A stretch of DNA of 64,000 nucleotides, from contig NZ_CP039727.1 of the NCBI RefSeq assembly GCF_005154805.1, positions 2,477,501 through 2,541,500 on the forward strand, in the 5' to 3' direction. A program made the translations under genes and the position numbers. Below are positions 44,544 through 53,110 of this stretch, one piece after another. Positions within the stretch are counted from its first letter, which is position 1, and every line of letters begins with the position of its first letter. Source of the stretch: Bacillus sp. S3 (GTDB lineage Bacteria > Bacillota > Bacilli > Bacillales > Cytobacillaceae). The notes under the pieces were generated by a model. That model was not told the DNA's origin. It did no database searches and saw only the letters and a list, made by a program, of their open reading frames with translations.

Positions 44544-44804
44544 ATGATATATAAATTTTATAAGGATGAAAACGGATATGAGAAATGGCTACTTGATAAC
44601 AAACCAGGTTATGTTTTTAATCATTTCGGTACTGCTGAAATGAATAAAATGCATCATGCAACTTGTTACACATTACATACGTCAAAACATCAAGGTTCAA
44701 GGACAAATTATGAAAAAATTTGTTCCTTAGATTATAAAGAGTTAGAACAAGAGGCTAACAGAGTTACAAGGAACGAATGGAGCAAATGTAAAGCCTGTTT
44801 TTAA
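44544..44804 (+). CDS. Small protein with a putative zinc-binding domain
   Basis: The 86-residue protein has AAAGGAGGAGGAG before its ATG. Its pattern GYVFNHF, MHHATCYTL, NYEKICSLDYKELEQEA and WSKCKACF resembles a widespread small domain with HRAxC...YxKVCS...CxxC residues that is found alone or attached to nucleases. The conserved His and four Cys would bind zinc. It lies just upstream of Gabija and may be a defence accessory, though the 650-base gap argues against one operon. Confidence 0.6.
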   Translation: MIYKFYKDENGYEKWLLDNKPGYVFNHFGTAEMNKMHHATCYTLHTSKHQGSRTNYEKICSLDYKELEQEANRVTRNEWSKCKACF

Positions 44805-44885
44805 TCTATTGTTCCTTTTCGATAGCTAAAGTTATATGAAGTAGGCGGAAGTCGGTTTGACTCACGCTTCTTTTTTTGTGTAACA

Positions 44886-44920
44886 ACTACTGGGCAATAG
44901 ACACATACTGTGCAATGGAA
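44886..44920. repeat. Minimal MITE-like copy, family 2
   Basis: CTACTGGGCAATAGACACATACTGTGCAATGG keeps both inverted ends and almost no centre. Confidence 0.45.
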
Positions 44921-44945
44921 AAGGAAATAAATAACTGGTTTTCGA

Positions 44946-45092
44946 ATGTTCAATAAGAGAAGAGCTTTTTATTCCACAAGAGATAAGTACATGGTGGATT
45001 ATGATGGTGTTTCGGAAGAGTATAAGAAGAAATTAAAAGAACTCTGTGAGAGGATAAACCCGAAGGATAGAGAAAACAACGTATTATGGTAG
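44946..45092 (+). CDS. Possible 48-residue protein or relic
   Basis: ATG at 44946 opens MFNKRRAFYSTRDKYMVDYD and runs to ENNVLW with well-formed amphipathic residues (EEYKKKLKELCERI). No ribosome site is near; GGAA lies 20 bases off. It may be a remnant of a larger gene. Confidence 0.35.
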   Translation: MFNKRRAFYSTRDKYMVDYDGVSEEYKKKLKELCERINPKDRENNVLW

Positions 45093-45472
45093 CTGCTAAT
45101 TGTGAAGATAAAAAGATAAAATTAATAGTCTCCTTTTGAGAAGAAGTTATTCCATATTAGGGGGCTATAAGAACATATGTAAAAAAAGGGGTACACAATA
45201 GAAGTTTTAGGGTATCTCTTTATCCTTTATTGGAGGGATTTTACAATATTTTGTCGAAGTATGCTTTAACTAAGAATATTTATTTATTGGAATACCACAT
45301 AACATCGATTTGGAACCTGTCTAACATCCAAATTCAGATCAGCATACTGGCTTAGAAGAAAGAAGTAAAAATAGATGCAAGTAGAGAGTGCAATTAAAAA
45401 GCTTTTATTTCAATGCTGATGTTTCAAAATTAAATTGTAATATTAAAAAATGAAGGTAAATTGGAGGACGCT
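45093..45472. other. 380-base gap before Gabija
   Basis: No gene or strong hairpin seen. AT-rich sequence near 45421-45460 should hold the gajA promoter. Confidence 0.4.
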
Positions 45473-47539
45473 ATGTATCTAAAACAATTAAAGATTTGGA
45501 ATTTCAGAAAATATGGTTCGCAAAATAATGAACCAGGTTTAATCGTAAATTTTCATAAAAACTTTAACTTATTGGTAGGAGAAAATGATAGTGGGAAAAC
45601 GGCTATCATTGATGCGATTAAGCTTACATTAGGTACTTCTAGTCTAGATAATAATAAAATAAAAGAGAATGATTTTTATTTAGATGAGTCAGGAAAGAGT
45701 ACTGAGGAGTTAAAAATAGAGTGTGAGTTTTCCGATTTGTCTGAAGAGGAAGCAGGAATATTTTTAGATTGGTTAACTTTTGACGAGGTTAAGAATTATC
45801 AACTATTGGTAAGGTTAGAAGCTAAGAAGATAAGGGATCCATTAACTGGTGAAAGAATTGATAAAGTAATAAAAGGGGGACCATATGGAGGGGATAGTAG
45901 GTTAGAAGGTACGGCTCAAAGCTTACTAAGAACTACGTATTTAAAACCTTTAAGAGATGCTGAAAATGAATTGAAACCTGGTATTAAATCTAGACTTGCA
46001 CAAATATTAAAAAATCATAAAGCATTTAAATTAGGAGTTTCAGATGAGGAACATAAACTAGTAGAAATCGTTAAGAAGGCAAATGAAGAAATTAAAGATT
46101 TCTTTGATCAACCTTTTACAGATAATCAAAATCGAACCATTAAGACAGACTTGCAGAACTATCTAAATGAATTCTTTTTTATTCCTGTAAGTGGAGAAAA
46201 AAGCTACTATGCTGATTTTGAAGTGGCACAAGCGAAGCTAAATGATATATTAAGGAAATTAAGTTTAACCCTAGACGACACCCCTGCTGGTTTAGGAAGT
46301 TTAAATTTACTCTTTATAGCGGCTGAATTATTACTTTATGATGAAGAAAAAAAGTTAGGCGCTAGATTATCGTTAATAGAAGAAATAGAAGCTCACTTAC
46401 ACCCTCAAGCTCAATTAAGATTAATAAAGTACTTACAAAACTCTACAAATGGTCAATTTATTTTAAGTACACATAGTACAACTTTGGCTGCATCGATACG
46501 CCTTAAACATTTAATCTTAGTTCATAATAGTAATGCTTATCCAATGGGAGAAGAATATACGAAATTAGATTCATCTGATTATAAGTTCCTAGAAAGATTT
46601 TTAGATTCGACAAAAGCAAACCTATTTTTTGCGAGGGGGGTAATTTTTGTAGAAGGTGACGCTGAAAACTTATTGTTACCTGTCATTGCAGAGATAATTG
46701 ATCGTCCATTACATAAATATGGTGTTTCGATTGTGAATATAGGAAATACAGCATTTAAAAGATATGCAAATATTTATAAGAGGTCTGATGAATGGTTAGC
46801 AAAGTTTAGTGCCTTAGAGATGCCAGTATCGATTGTAACTGATGTTGATGTGCGACCGGAACAATATTATCAAGAGCAGGCTGTTAAAAACCGATATGTA
46901 TACAGTTTGTATGAAGAAAATAAGAAGGTGGAATTAGAAGAATTAGGTATTTTACCTTCAGACATTGTAACAAAAATATATGGAACTATCTTTACTACAA
47001 AAACAAAGGTGTTAGAGTATCTATCAGAATATAATATTTCTCTTTCTTCAGAAGATTATGAGGTCCTTTGTCAATTACTAGAGAAAGAAATGGACCAAAC
47101 TTCAATTGAGGTTCTAAGGAAATTAAAAAAGGAAAAAATCATGAATGAATTTAATGACGAAAACGGAAACTTAGAAACTTTTGTAGCCCCTAATTGGACT
47201 TTGGAATATGAAATCGCCTTAAGTGGAATCCGACAAGAATTATTACATGCTATACATCAATCTCGTTTTATTAACCCTAACTCGAAAGCAAATGAGAAAA
47301 AATTAGAGAAAATAAAAGAAGAGATAGATGGAAAGATTGGAGAAGATGTTGCTTACCCTATTTATAAACCATTATTAAAGAAACAGGCATCCAAAGCAGT
47401 AACTGCTCAAATATTAGCAAGTGATTTACTAGAAAGGAAAAGTGAAGTAAAAGATGTGATCTTAAAAGATCCATATTTAAAGTACTTAAGAGATGCCATT
47501 TATCATGTAACGGAACAGGAGTCAATTGATCATGATTGA
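45473..47539 (+). CDS. gajA: Gabija protein GajA-like: OLD-family ATPase and TOPRIM nuclease
   Basis: The 688-residue protein has Walker A NLLVGENDSGKTAII near residue 28, Walker B SLIEEIEAHLHPQAQ and LSTHSTTLAASI, then TOPRIM motifs GVIFVEGDAENLLLP and VSIVTDVDVRPEQ. Known GajA nicks DNA when nucleotide levels fall. ATG at 45473 follows TTGGAGG; the TTG at 45461 belongs to that site. It is longer than the first described GajA (about 580 residues) with extra helical sequence after the TOPRIM core. It overlaps gajB, which settles the assignment. Confidence 0.88.
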   Translation: MYLKQLKIWNFRKYGSQNNEPGLIVNFHKNFNLLVGENDSGKTAIIDAIKLTLGTSSLDNNKIKENDFYLDESGKSTEELKIECEFSDLSEEEAGIFLDWLTFDEVKNYQLLVRLEAKKIRDPLTGERIDKVIKGGPYGGDSRLEGTAQSLLRTTYLKPLRDAENELKPGIKSRLAQILKNHKAFKLGVSDEEHKLVEIVKKANEEIKDFFDQPFTDNQNRTIKTDLQNYLNEFFFIPVSGEKSYYADFEVAQAKLNDILRKLSLTLDDTPAGLGSLNLLFIAAELLLYDEEKKLGARLSLIEEIEAHLHPQAQLRLIKYLQNSTNGQFILSTHSTTLAASIRLKHLILVHNSNAYPMGEEYTKLDSSDYKFLERFLDSTKANLFFARGVIFVEGDAENLLLPVIAEIIDRPLHKYGVSIVNIGNTAFKRYANIYKRSDEWLAKFSALEMPVSIVTDVDVRPEQYYQEQAVKNRYVYSLYEENKKVELEELGILPSDIVTKIYGTIFTTKTKVLEYLSEYNISLSSEDYEVLCQLLEKEMDQTSIEVLRKLKKEKIMNEFNDENGNLETFVAPNWTLEYEIALSGIRQELLHAIHQSRFINPNSKANEKKLEKIKEEIDGKIGEDVAYPIYKPLLKKQASKAVTAQILASDLLERKSEVKDVILKDPYLKYLRDAIYHVTEQESIDHD

Positions 47540-49388
47540 GATAACTAAAGAAGATATTCGAATGATGGAACGATTATTGCTTCCTGAAGGCAGTACATTT
47601 AATAATGAGCAAGAGAGTGTTTTAATAGCGAATGATTCAGCAGATATTGAAGCATGCCCAGGAAGCGGAAAAACAACGGTCTTAATAGCTAAAGTCGCGA
47701 TCTTATTAAAAAAATTAGAACAATCCTCATCAGAAAAAGGAATATGTGTTATTACACACACTAATGTGGCAGTGGATGAAATTAAAGAAAAATTACAACT
47801 GGTAGGGATACCGTTGGTGAAATATCCACACTTTATAGGGACTATTCAAGAATTTTTTAATCACTTTTTTTCAAGTAAAGCTTATCGAAAATTGTTTAAT
47901 AACGATAAGCAATTAATGTTCTTAGATAATGATGAATACGAAAAATATTTTACAAAGAACTTTATAAAGTTCAAGCCTCAATGGTGGAATGCAAGGCTTC
48001 CCTTGCGAAGAATGAGAGAAATAAGATTTGATTTTAGAAGAAAAGATCTGGGATTGAGTCCCCTTGATGAAACTAATGTAAGTATTGCTAAAACTATTCT
48101 TTATTTAATTAAGCAAGGAATATTTCGTCATATCGAGACTTTAACTTTAGCTGATTGGTATCTAAGTCATTATGAAAATGAAGTTTATAAGGCTTTACCT
48201 CATAGGTTTTCATATTTCTTAATGGATGAGACCCAAGATACCAGTCAATTGCAATTTAAATTAGTAAATAAAATAGTAAATAAAAATAAAATTGTTTTCC
48301 AAAAGTATGGGGATCCTTATCAAGCACTATATAATATTTATAATGGAGAGACTGATTCTTGGATTCCAGAAGACGAAGAAAAAATAGAAATTGCTCAAAG
48401 TAATCGCTTTGGAGAAAATATTGCCAATATATTAAGGACTACCTGTAAACAAAGATACGATCACCTTAAAGGGAATAACAGTTTATCTTCATTTAAGCCA
48501 TATTTACTTCTCTATGATTTCAGCTCAAAAAGACAGGTATTAGATAAATTTGCTGAAATAGTTAAAGAAAAAGAAGTTGATAATGAAGATTTTAAAAATA
48601 ATAAGAAAGACGTATATGCTATTTGTCAACATCATTTAGAAGTTAATGAATATTTTCAAAGTTATATAAAGGAAAATAATGATAAAAAAAATACACCCTT
48701 CATTCAAAAATGTTTCAAAATGCTGCAATCAATAGTTACAAAGCTTCTAAGAGATAATGCCGATTCGGACATTAAATCTTCTAAAGACTTAGAGAATTAT
48801 TTAAACAAATATGGGAAAGTAGAGTTATTGCAATTAAGATCAATCATTTCTAAACTAATAAAGGTATTAGAGTTAGAAAAAAATCAGGTAATTAATAGTT
48901 TAAAAGATGAGTTGTCTTCGAAAATTCTTGATATTTTAGAAATTTGTTCGGATGAAGAAATAGACATAAGTTCTGTTAAAGCAAGTGTGGATCAAACTAT
49001 AAGCGAAATTAAAAAAATGGATAGAAACGAACAACAAAGTACTTCTATAACGAACAAAACAAACATTCACGGAGTTAATATCAATTTAGGATCGATTCAT
49101 GGTGTAAAAGGCGAAACACATAAAGCAACTTTGATTCTAGAATCCAACCGAATGTTTAATGAAGAACCAGCTAAAGATTTAACTAAAATATTTAGTTTTC
49201 TAGTAGGGGAATATGATGAAAATTTGGCAAGTAACCAGGAAATACAAAATATTCTTAAACTTGCATATGTGGGAATTAGTAGACCGACACATTTGGTAGC
49301 AGTCGCACTTGATAAATCCAATATTGAAAACTACGATGAAAATATTCATAAAGCAATACATTTCGGGTGGGAAGTAGTTAATATATAA
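47532..49388 (+). CDS. gajB: Gabija protein GajB-like: UvrD-type helicase
   Basis: The 618-residue protein has Walker A EACPGSGKTTVLIAK, VITHTNVAVDEI, HFIGTIQEFF, FLMDETQDTSQLQF, KYGDPYQALYN, SIHGVKGETHKATLIL and YVGISRPTHLV. The overlap with gajA (about 8 bases) and the pairing define Gabija. AGGAG lies ten bases before the ATG at 47532. A lysine-rich helical insert (about residues 350-500) makes it longer than the first described GajB. GajB hydrolyses ATP and is thought to be triggered by DNA ends made by GajA. Confidence 0.88.
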   Translation: MIEITKEDIRMMERLLLPEGSTFNNEQESVLIANDSADIEACPGSGKTTVLIAKVAILLKKLEQSSSEKGICVITHTNVAVDEIKEKLQLVGIPLVKYPHFIGTIQEFFNHFFSSKAYRKLFNNDKQLMFLDNDEYEKYFTKNFIKFKPQWWNARLPLRRMREIRFDFRRKDLGLSPLDETNVSIAKTILYLIKQGIFRHIETLTLADWYLSHYENEVYKALPHRFSYFLMDETQDTSQLQFKLVNKIVNKNKIVFQKYGDPYQALYNIYNGETDSWIPEDEEKIEIAQSNRFGENIANILRTTCKQRYDHLKGNNSLSSFKPYLLLYDFSSKRQVLDKFAEIVKEKEVDNEDFKNNKKDVYAICQHHLEVNEYFQSYIKENNDKKNTPFIQKCFKMLQSIVTKLLRDNADSDIKSSKDLENYLNKYGKVELLQLRSIISKLIKVLELEKNQVINSLKDELSSKILDILEICSDEEIDISSVKASVDQTISEIKKMDRNEQQSTSITNKTNIHGVNINLGSIHGVKGETHKATLILESNRMFNEEPAKDLTKIFSFLVGEYDENLASNQEIQNILKLAYVGISRPTHLVAVALDKSNIENYDENIHKAIHFGWEVVNI

Positions 49389-49514
49389 AAGTATATAGTT
49401 TAATTAGGAATGATAAGATTAAATTTCGTGTTATTACTGAAGAGAAATGGCGGTAACTTATAATTTCTTGGCTTTTATTTTGAAGAAGAACAAATTGCAA
49501 ACATAAAGTCATTA

Positions 49515-49560
49515 GCTGCGCAGTACAACGATACTATTCAATAGAATATGATATTCCACA
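49515..49560. repeat. Chimeric MITE remnant
   Basis: GCTGCGCAGTACAACGATACT is identical to the family 2 end at 32803, and GATATTCCACAATCG next to it resembles the family 1 end at 37116. Confidence 0.5.
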
Positions 49561-49582
49561 ATCGCCGTGATTTCGAAAGACC

Positions 49583-49628
49583 AAAAGCTTAAATCCTCAG
49601 CAAAAATAGGAGGATTTAGGCTTTTTTA
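49583..49628 (+). terminator. Terminator after gajB
   Basis: AAAAGCTTAAATCCTC pairs with GAGGATTTAGGCTTTTTT with one mismatch. Confidence 0.8.
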
Positions 49629-49664
49629 CTTTAAAATCGTTGACGTTTTTCGATTGGTGAATTC

Positions 49665-49755
49665 TTTGACAGTAAGTGGTAAATTTCGTGGCAACTGCCG
49701 GTAAAAAATGGAATAGACGGTACATTTTCGTGGCTGTAATCAATAACAAATATAA
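49665..49755 (-). repeat. Solo end of the IS21-like element, inverted
   Basis: On the - strand GATTACAGCCACGAAAATGTACC, split by diverged bases, lines up with GATTACGGCCATTGAAATGTACC of the 300-base repeats, followed by TTTTTTACC and TTTACCAC at the same spacing. It is a third, diverged copy. Confidence 0.5.
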
Positions 49756-49841
49756 ACAGGACATGATGCATCTATTGTCAAATGGTTAAATTAATGGTAA
49801 GATTTTGTTGCTATAAAAATAAATGTAATGAGGTGAGGATC

Positions 49842-49886
49842 ATGTTAGCAAAAAAATATACATCTTATCCTCATATTGCTTTTTAG
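49842..49886 (+). CDS. Possible 14-residue leader peptide 1
   Basis: ATG after GAGGTGAGGATC opens MLAKKYTSYPHIAF and stops 24 bases before a terminator hairpin. Strong ribosome site and position suggest a regulatory leader. Confidence 0.45.
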   Translation: MLAKKYTSYPHIAF

Positions 49887-49909
49887 TTATTTTTTATACA
49901 AATACATTA

Positions 49910-49944
49910 GGCTCTGAGGGTAGGATTTACTCTCAGGGCTTTTT
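49910..49944 (+). terminator. Terminator-like hairpin after leader 1
   Basis: GCTCTGAG pairs with CTCAGGGC; TTTTTATATTT follows. Its loop GGTAGGATTTA recurs at 50080. Confidence 0.65.
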
Positions 49945-49974
49945 ATATTTAGGCAGAAGGAGAAGGGAACGTTT

Positions 49975-50088
49975 ATGTCTTCTTGCCGATCTATGACAGC
50001 CACTTATGGAGTGGCTGTCATTTTTTTTGGACAAAAGGTTGGTCAAGGCAACAATAGTGGTTTTATTTTGAAATTGGGTAGGATTTAA
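49975..50088 (+). CDS. Possible 37-residue leader peptide 2 across a terminator
   Basis: ATG after AGAAGGAGAAGGG opens MSSCRSMTATYGVAVIFFGQ. The codons for MTATYGVAVIFF are the terminator hairpin and its T run, so a ribosome translating here would disrupt the hairpin. This is the classic design of antibiotic- or stress-responsive attenuation upstream of resistance genes. Confidence 0.45.
   Translation: MSSCRSMTATYGVAVIFFGQKVGQGNNSGFILKLGRI
49993..50029 (+). terminator. Strong hairpin terminator/attenuator
   Basis: ATGACAGCCACT and AGTGGCTGTCAT form a perfect 12-base stem with a 5-base loop, then eight Ts. Confidence 0.85.
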
Positions 50089-50113
50089 TCCTTTGTCAGA
50101 AAAATTGATTTGA

Positions 50114-50341
50114 ACTTTATTAGGGGGAATATGTACTGACATTGAATTACGAAGGAATAAATTCATTTACGCGGAAAATCTCAAACAGTGCCGGTTTATG
50201 TTTGAGCAGGCTCATACCTGGAGATTAGGGGTCGACCCGTTTCGTCGTTACCTTGTTCCAAAGGATAAGGGGCCGCCTTTTCTAGATATCGTTTCCCGTT
50301 ATTCACAGCTTTCCAAATATGAAAGGATGATGTTTTATTAA
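50114..50341 (+). pseudogene. Unrecognised small frame without a valid start
   Basis: AGGGGGA precedes ATG-TAC-TGA at 50131. One base out of frame, coding-quality sequence runs to 50341: IELRRNKFIYAENLKQCRF, later DIVSRYSQLSKYERMMFY. A single T inserted after the ATG would explain it. I do not recognise the family. It ends within the start region of the ATPase, and it may be the real target of the leader peptides, now broken. Confidence 0.35.
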
Positions 50342-52025
50342 AAGACTCGCTCAATATTTTCGCTCGTTACAATCCGGACAGTCATCTTACGGTATGATTT
50401 ATGAAGATCCAATCTACTGGAATGATGATGTTGCCTATTACATTGAACCGACACACAAACTCACACTGGATAAACCATGTATCACCATAAAAATCCCTTT
50501 TGACCGTCTCGGCTTAGATGAACATATGGATCAAGTTGTTCTCTCAGATTTTGCATTAAGAGAATGGGTTTATCATATGGAGGCATTAAATAAAGCGATT
50601 TATAACCGCTCACGTACTGATAAAGAAAATGGTGCTTTTTATTGTTTTCATCCCACCAATGTGGTGTTGCAACGTAATGCATCCTATGTCGAAGTCATCT
50701 CGGAAAAATGGTATGTATGCTTAATGATTACCGTTCAACTTCCATTCAAGAATAATAATAAAGCGATGCGCATGCTCTGCAAAATGCTGCCAAAAGAAGT
50801 GGAGAAGTTTATTGCCAAGTTTGATCTCAACAAATTAAAAGCAGCTTATGAATTGGTAAAAAACCAAACTATGATTCGCGAATGGCTGAAATCCAGTGGT
50901 TATTGTGCCTTTAGAGGGAATGGCAGCATTTTGCCAAGAAATAAAGACAACAGCGGGCCACTTGAGGGTGCCTTGCCTTTTACATCTCCGGAAGATGTTG
51001 AAGTTGAAATTGGTGGTTTGCGAGGAATGGGAATAAAACAGGGTGTGACGGTCATCACCGGCGGTGGTTATTCGGGTAAGAGCACATTGCTGGATGCACT
51101 AAATTTGGGGATTTACAATCACATCATGGGTGACGGAAGAGAATTTGTGATCACAGATCAAAGTGCAATGGAAATAGCTGCAGAGGAAGGCCGTTCCATA
51201 AAAAATATCAATATTACGCCTTTCATAAAATGGGTACCCAATAGTTCGGCTGAACAGTTTTCGACTGACTTCGCCTCAGGTTCCACTTCTCAAGCTGCCA
51301 ATATTATGGAGGCAATCAACTTCGGCTGTAAGCTACTTTTAATTGATGAAGACAGAAGTGCGACGAATTTTATGATTCAAGACAGGAAAATGCGTTCATT
51401 AATCAAGCATGAACCTATTACACCTTTTACGGAACGGGTCAGGGAGCTTTATGACGCTGTTGGTGTTTCTTCTATTCTTGTGATTGGAGGTAGCGGTGAA
51501 TTTTTATCCGTTGCCGATCAAATCATCCTAATGGACAATTTTGTGCCAAAAAACGTAACCCAGGAAGCAAAAGATTTATGTAAACACGACAAACCACGTG
51601 AACCTATCGCCCATACAAAATGGGAGATAGAAAGAATCATAACCACCAATCACTTTTCGAGCTATCCGCAGGGAAGTGGGACTGAAAAGCTGATGGTTTC
51701 ACCCATGGGATACATGGTGATAGGTGATGAACAAATTGATATCAGAGGGCTTTACAATATCACATCACACGCCCAGCTTGCAGCTATTGCCTTTTTAATT
51801 CGAAAAATCGCTATAAGTAATCAGGATCACCACATCTTTCTTCATGAAAAGATTAAAAAAGCTCTCGAAGATATGGAGAGAGAAGGAGTGGATTGTGTAT
51901 TTTCTTCCTTTTTTCCTGGTTTCGAAAGATGGCTTGAATTACCAAGAATCAATGAAGTATTATCTGTCATAAACCGAATGAAACAGTTGGATTTTATTCA
52001 GCTTGAGCCTTCTGAACACCGCTAA
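50337..52025 (+). CDS. ABC-class predicted ATPase (PF09818 type), damaged start
   Basis: The protein has a Walker A of the type GGGYSGKSTLLDAL, the family block FASGSTSQAANIMEA, Walker B LLLIDEDRSATNFMI, and PITPFTERVRELY with VIGGSGEFLSVADQII, all diagnostic of the ABC_ATPase family of cytosolic proteins of unknown function. The first usable ATG in frame (50394) would lose about 19 conserved residues (KRLAQYFRSLQSGQSSYG). AAAGGATGATGTTTTATT at 50321 suggests an original ATG-ATG-TTT-ATT-AAA start shifted by one extra T; ATT at 50337 is in frame. Either initiation is non-canonical, or the gene is frameshifted at its first codons. Confidence 0.8.
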   Translation: MKRLAQYFRSLQSGQSSYGMIYEDPIYWNDDVAYYIEPTHKLTLDKPCITIKIPFDRLGLDEHMDQVVLSDFALREWVYHMEALNKAIYNRSRTDKENGAFYCFHPTNVVLQRNASYVEVISEKWYVCLMITVQLPFKNNNKAMRMLCKMLPKEVEKFIAKFDLNKLKAAYELVKNQTMIREWLKSSGYCAFRGNGSILPRNKDNSGPLEGALPFTSPEDVEVEIGGLRGMGIKQGVTVITGGGYSGKSTLLDALNLGIYNHIMGDGREFVITDQSAMEIAAEEGRSIKNINITPFIKWVPNSSAEQFSTDFASGSTSQAANIMEAINFGCKLLLIDEDRSATNFMIQDRKMRSLIKHEPITPFTERVRELYDAVGVSSILVIGGSGEFLSVADQIILMDNFVPKNVTQEAKDLCKHDKPREPIAHTKWEIERIITTNHFSSYPQGSGTEKLMVSPMGYMVIGDEQIDIRGLYNITSHAQLAAIAFLIRKIAISNQDHHIFLHEKIKKALEDMEREGVDCVFSSFFPGFERWLELPRINEVLSVINRMKQLDFIQLEPSEHR

Positions 52026-52039
52026 TTACGAATGTTGGG

Positions 52040-52114
52040 TGGTGCCTGGCACTTTTTTCGTTTAATTTTCAGTATTTTGTCATTTTTCGACTAGCGCGGT
52101 GGGAGTCAGGCACC
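52040..52114. repeat. GGTGCCTGGCACC-type dispersed inverted repeat
   Basis: GGTGCCTGGCAC (52040) and GAGTCAGGCACC (52103) flank a T-rich centre with TTTTTTCG. It lies just after the ATPase gene. A third kind of dispersed palindrome in this window. Confidence 0.7.
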
Positions 52115-52282
52115 GATTAATTTGTGGGTTTTTTGTCAGAAAACTCGCATGTAAAGACATCTCCCATAATAAAGTAGATATAGACGGGTGTAACAAGCCT
52201 TTTAGTTGTAAAACATCTGGAAAGTTTCGTATGGCGGTAATTAAGAAACCATGGGCTTTTTAAGTTAGATGGGAGGGGTTTA

Positions 52283-53110
52283 ATGTTTCATATTGTAGCC
52301 TGTATCAAGCAAGTGCCTGACACTAAAATTATTAAGATGAATCCAAAAACTAACACGATGGACCGGAGGACAGCGCCTGCGATTTTGAATCCGTATGATG
52401 CTCATGCAGTTGAAGAGGCCGTTCGTTTAAAACAACGATATGGTGGGACGGTATCGGTTGTCACGATGGGTCCACCTCCAGCGGTGTCCGCTATAAAGAA
52501 ATGTATTGAAATAGGCGCGGATGAGGGGTATTTAATTACGGATCGCCGGTTTGCGGGTGCCGATACATTGGCAACGAGCTATGCCGTGACAAAGGCGATT
52601 GAAAAAATTGCAAAAACCAGACCCGTCGATTTGATCATTTGCGGAAAAATGTCCATCGATGGAGATACCGGGCAAGTCGGACCCGGAATAGCTAGGAGGC
52701 TCGATATACCACCACTCACTTCTGTGAACAAAGTCGTGGATATCAATCAAGAAGAAGGATATGTCGTTGTACATCGTAAGCTGGAGGATGGATATGAAGT
52801 CGTCCAATCCACCTTGCCGTGTTTATTTTCCGTTGAAAAAACTATTAATGACGTGCCATATTCCCCGATGCCGAACATGCTCAAAGCTGCCAGATATAAA
52901 CCACATATCTGGTCTGTTGATGACCTTGAAGATGTAGATATCAAGCAGCTTGGTTTAAAGGGATCACCAACAATTGTTTCCAAAGTATGGGCTCCGCAAA
53001 AACCGGCAGGGGGAACATTCCTTGAAGGCAACCCGGCAGCACAAGTAGAGCAATTGCTTCAGATCCTGCTTGAAAAGAAGGAGCTGTTTGAAAGTAAGGA
53101 GGGAATGTAA
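52283..53110 (+). CDS. etfB: Electron transfer flavoprotein beta subunit (FixA/EtfB family)
   Basis: The 275-residue protein starts MFHIVACIKQVPDTKIIKM and has VTMGPPPAV and ICGKMSIDGDTGQVGPGIA, the EtfB signature and AMP-binding part. With the alpha subunit it carries electrons between dehydrogenases and the quinone pool or ferredoxin. GGGAGGGG precedes the ATG. It is about 20 residues longer than housekeeping EtfB and lacks acyl-CoA dehydrogenase neighbours, so it may serve a specific redox partner, possibly in bifurcation, which is inference. Confidence 0.9.
   Translation: MFHIVACIKQVPDTKIIKMNPKTNTMDRRTAPAILNPYDAHAVEEAVRLKQRYGGTVSVVTMGPPPAVSAIKKCIEIGADEGYLITDRRFAGADTLATSYAVTKAIEKIAKTRPVDLIICGKMSIDGDTGQVGPGIARRLDIPPLTSVNKVVDINQEEGYVVVHRKLEDGYEVVQSTLPCLFSVEKTINDVPYSPMPNMLKAARYKPHIWSVDDLEDVDIKQLGLKGSPTIVSKVWAPQKPAGGTFLEGNPAAQVEQLLQILLEKKELFESKEGM

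Noticed and set aside
52532..53031. Long - strand frames opposite etfB
   Set aside because: They are antisense shadows of a well-supported gene, with no ribosome site.
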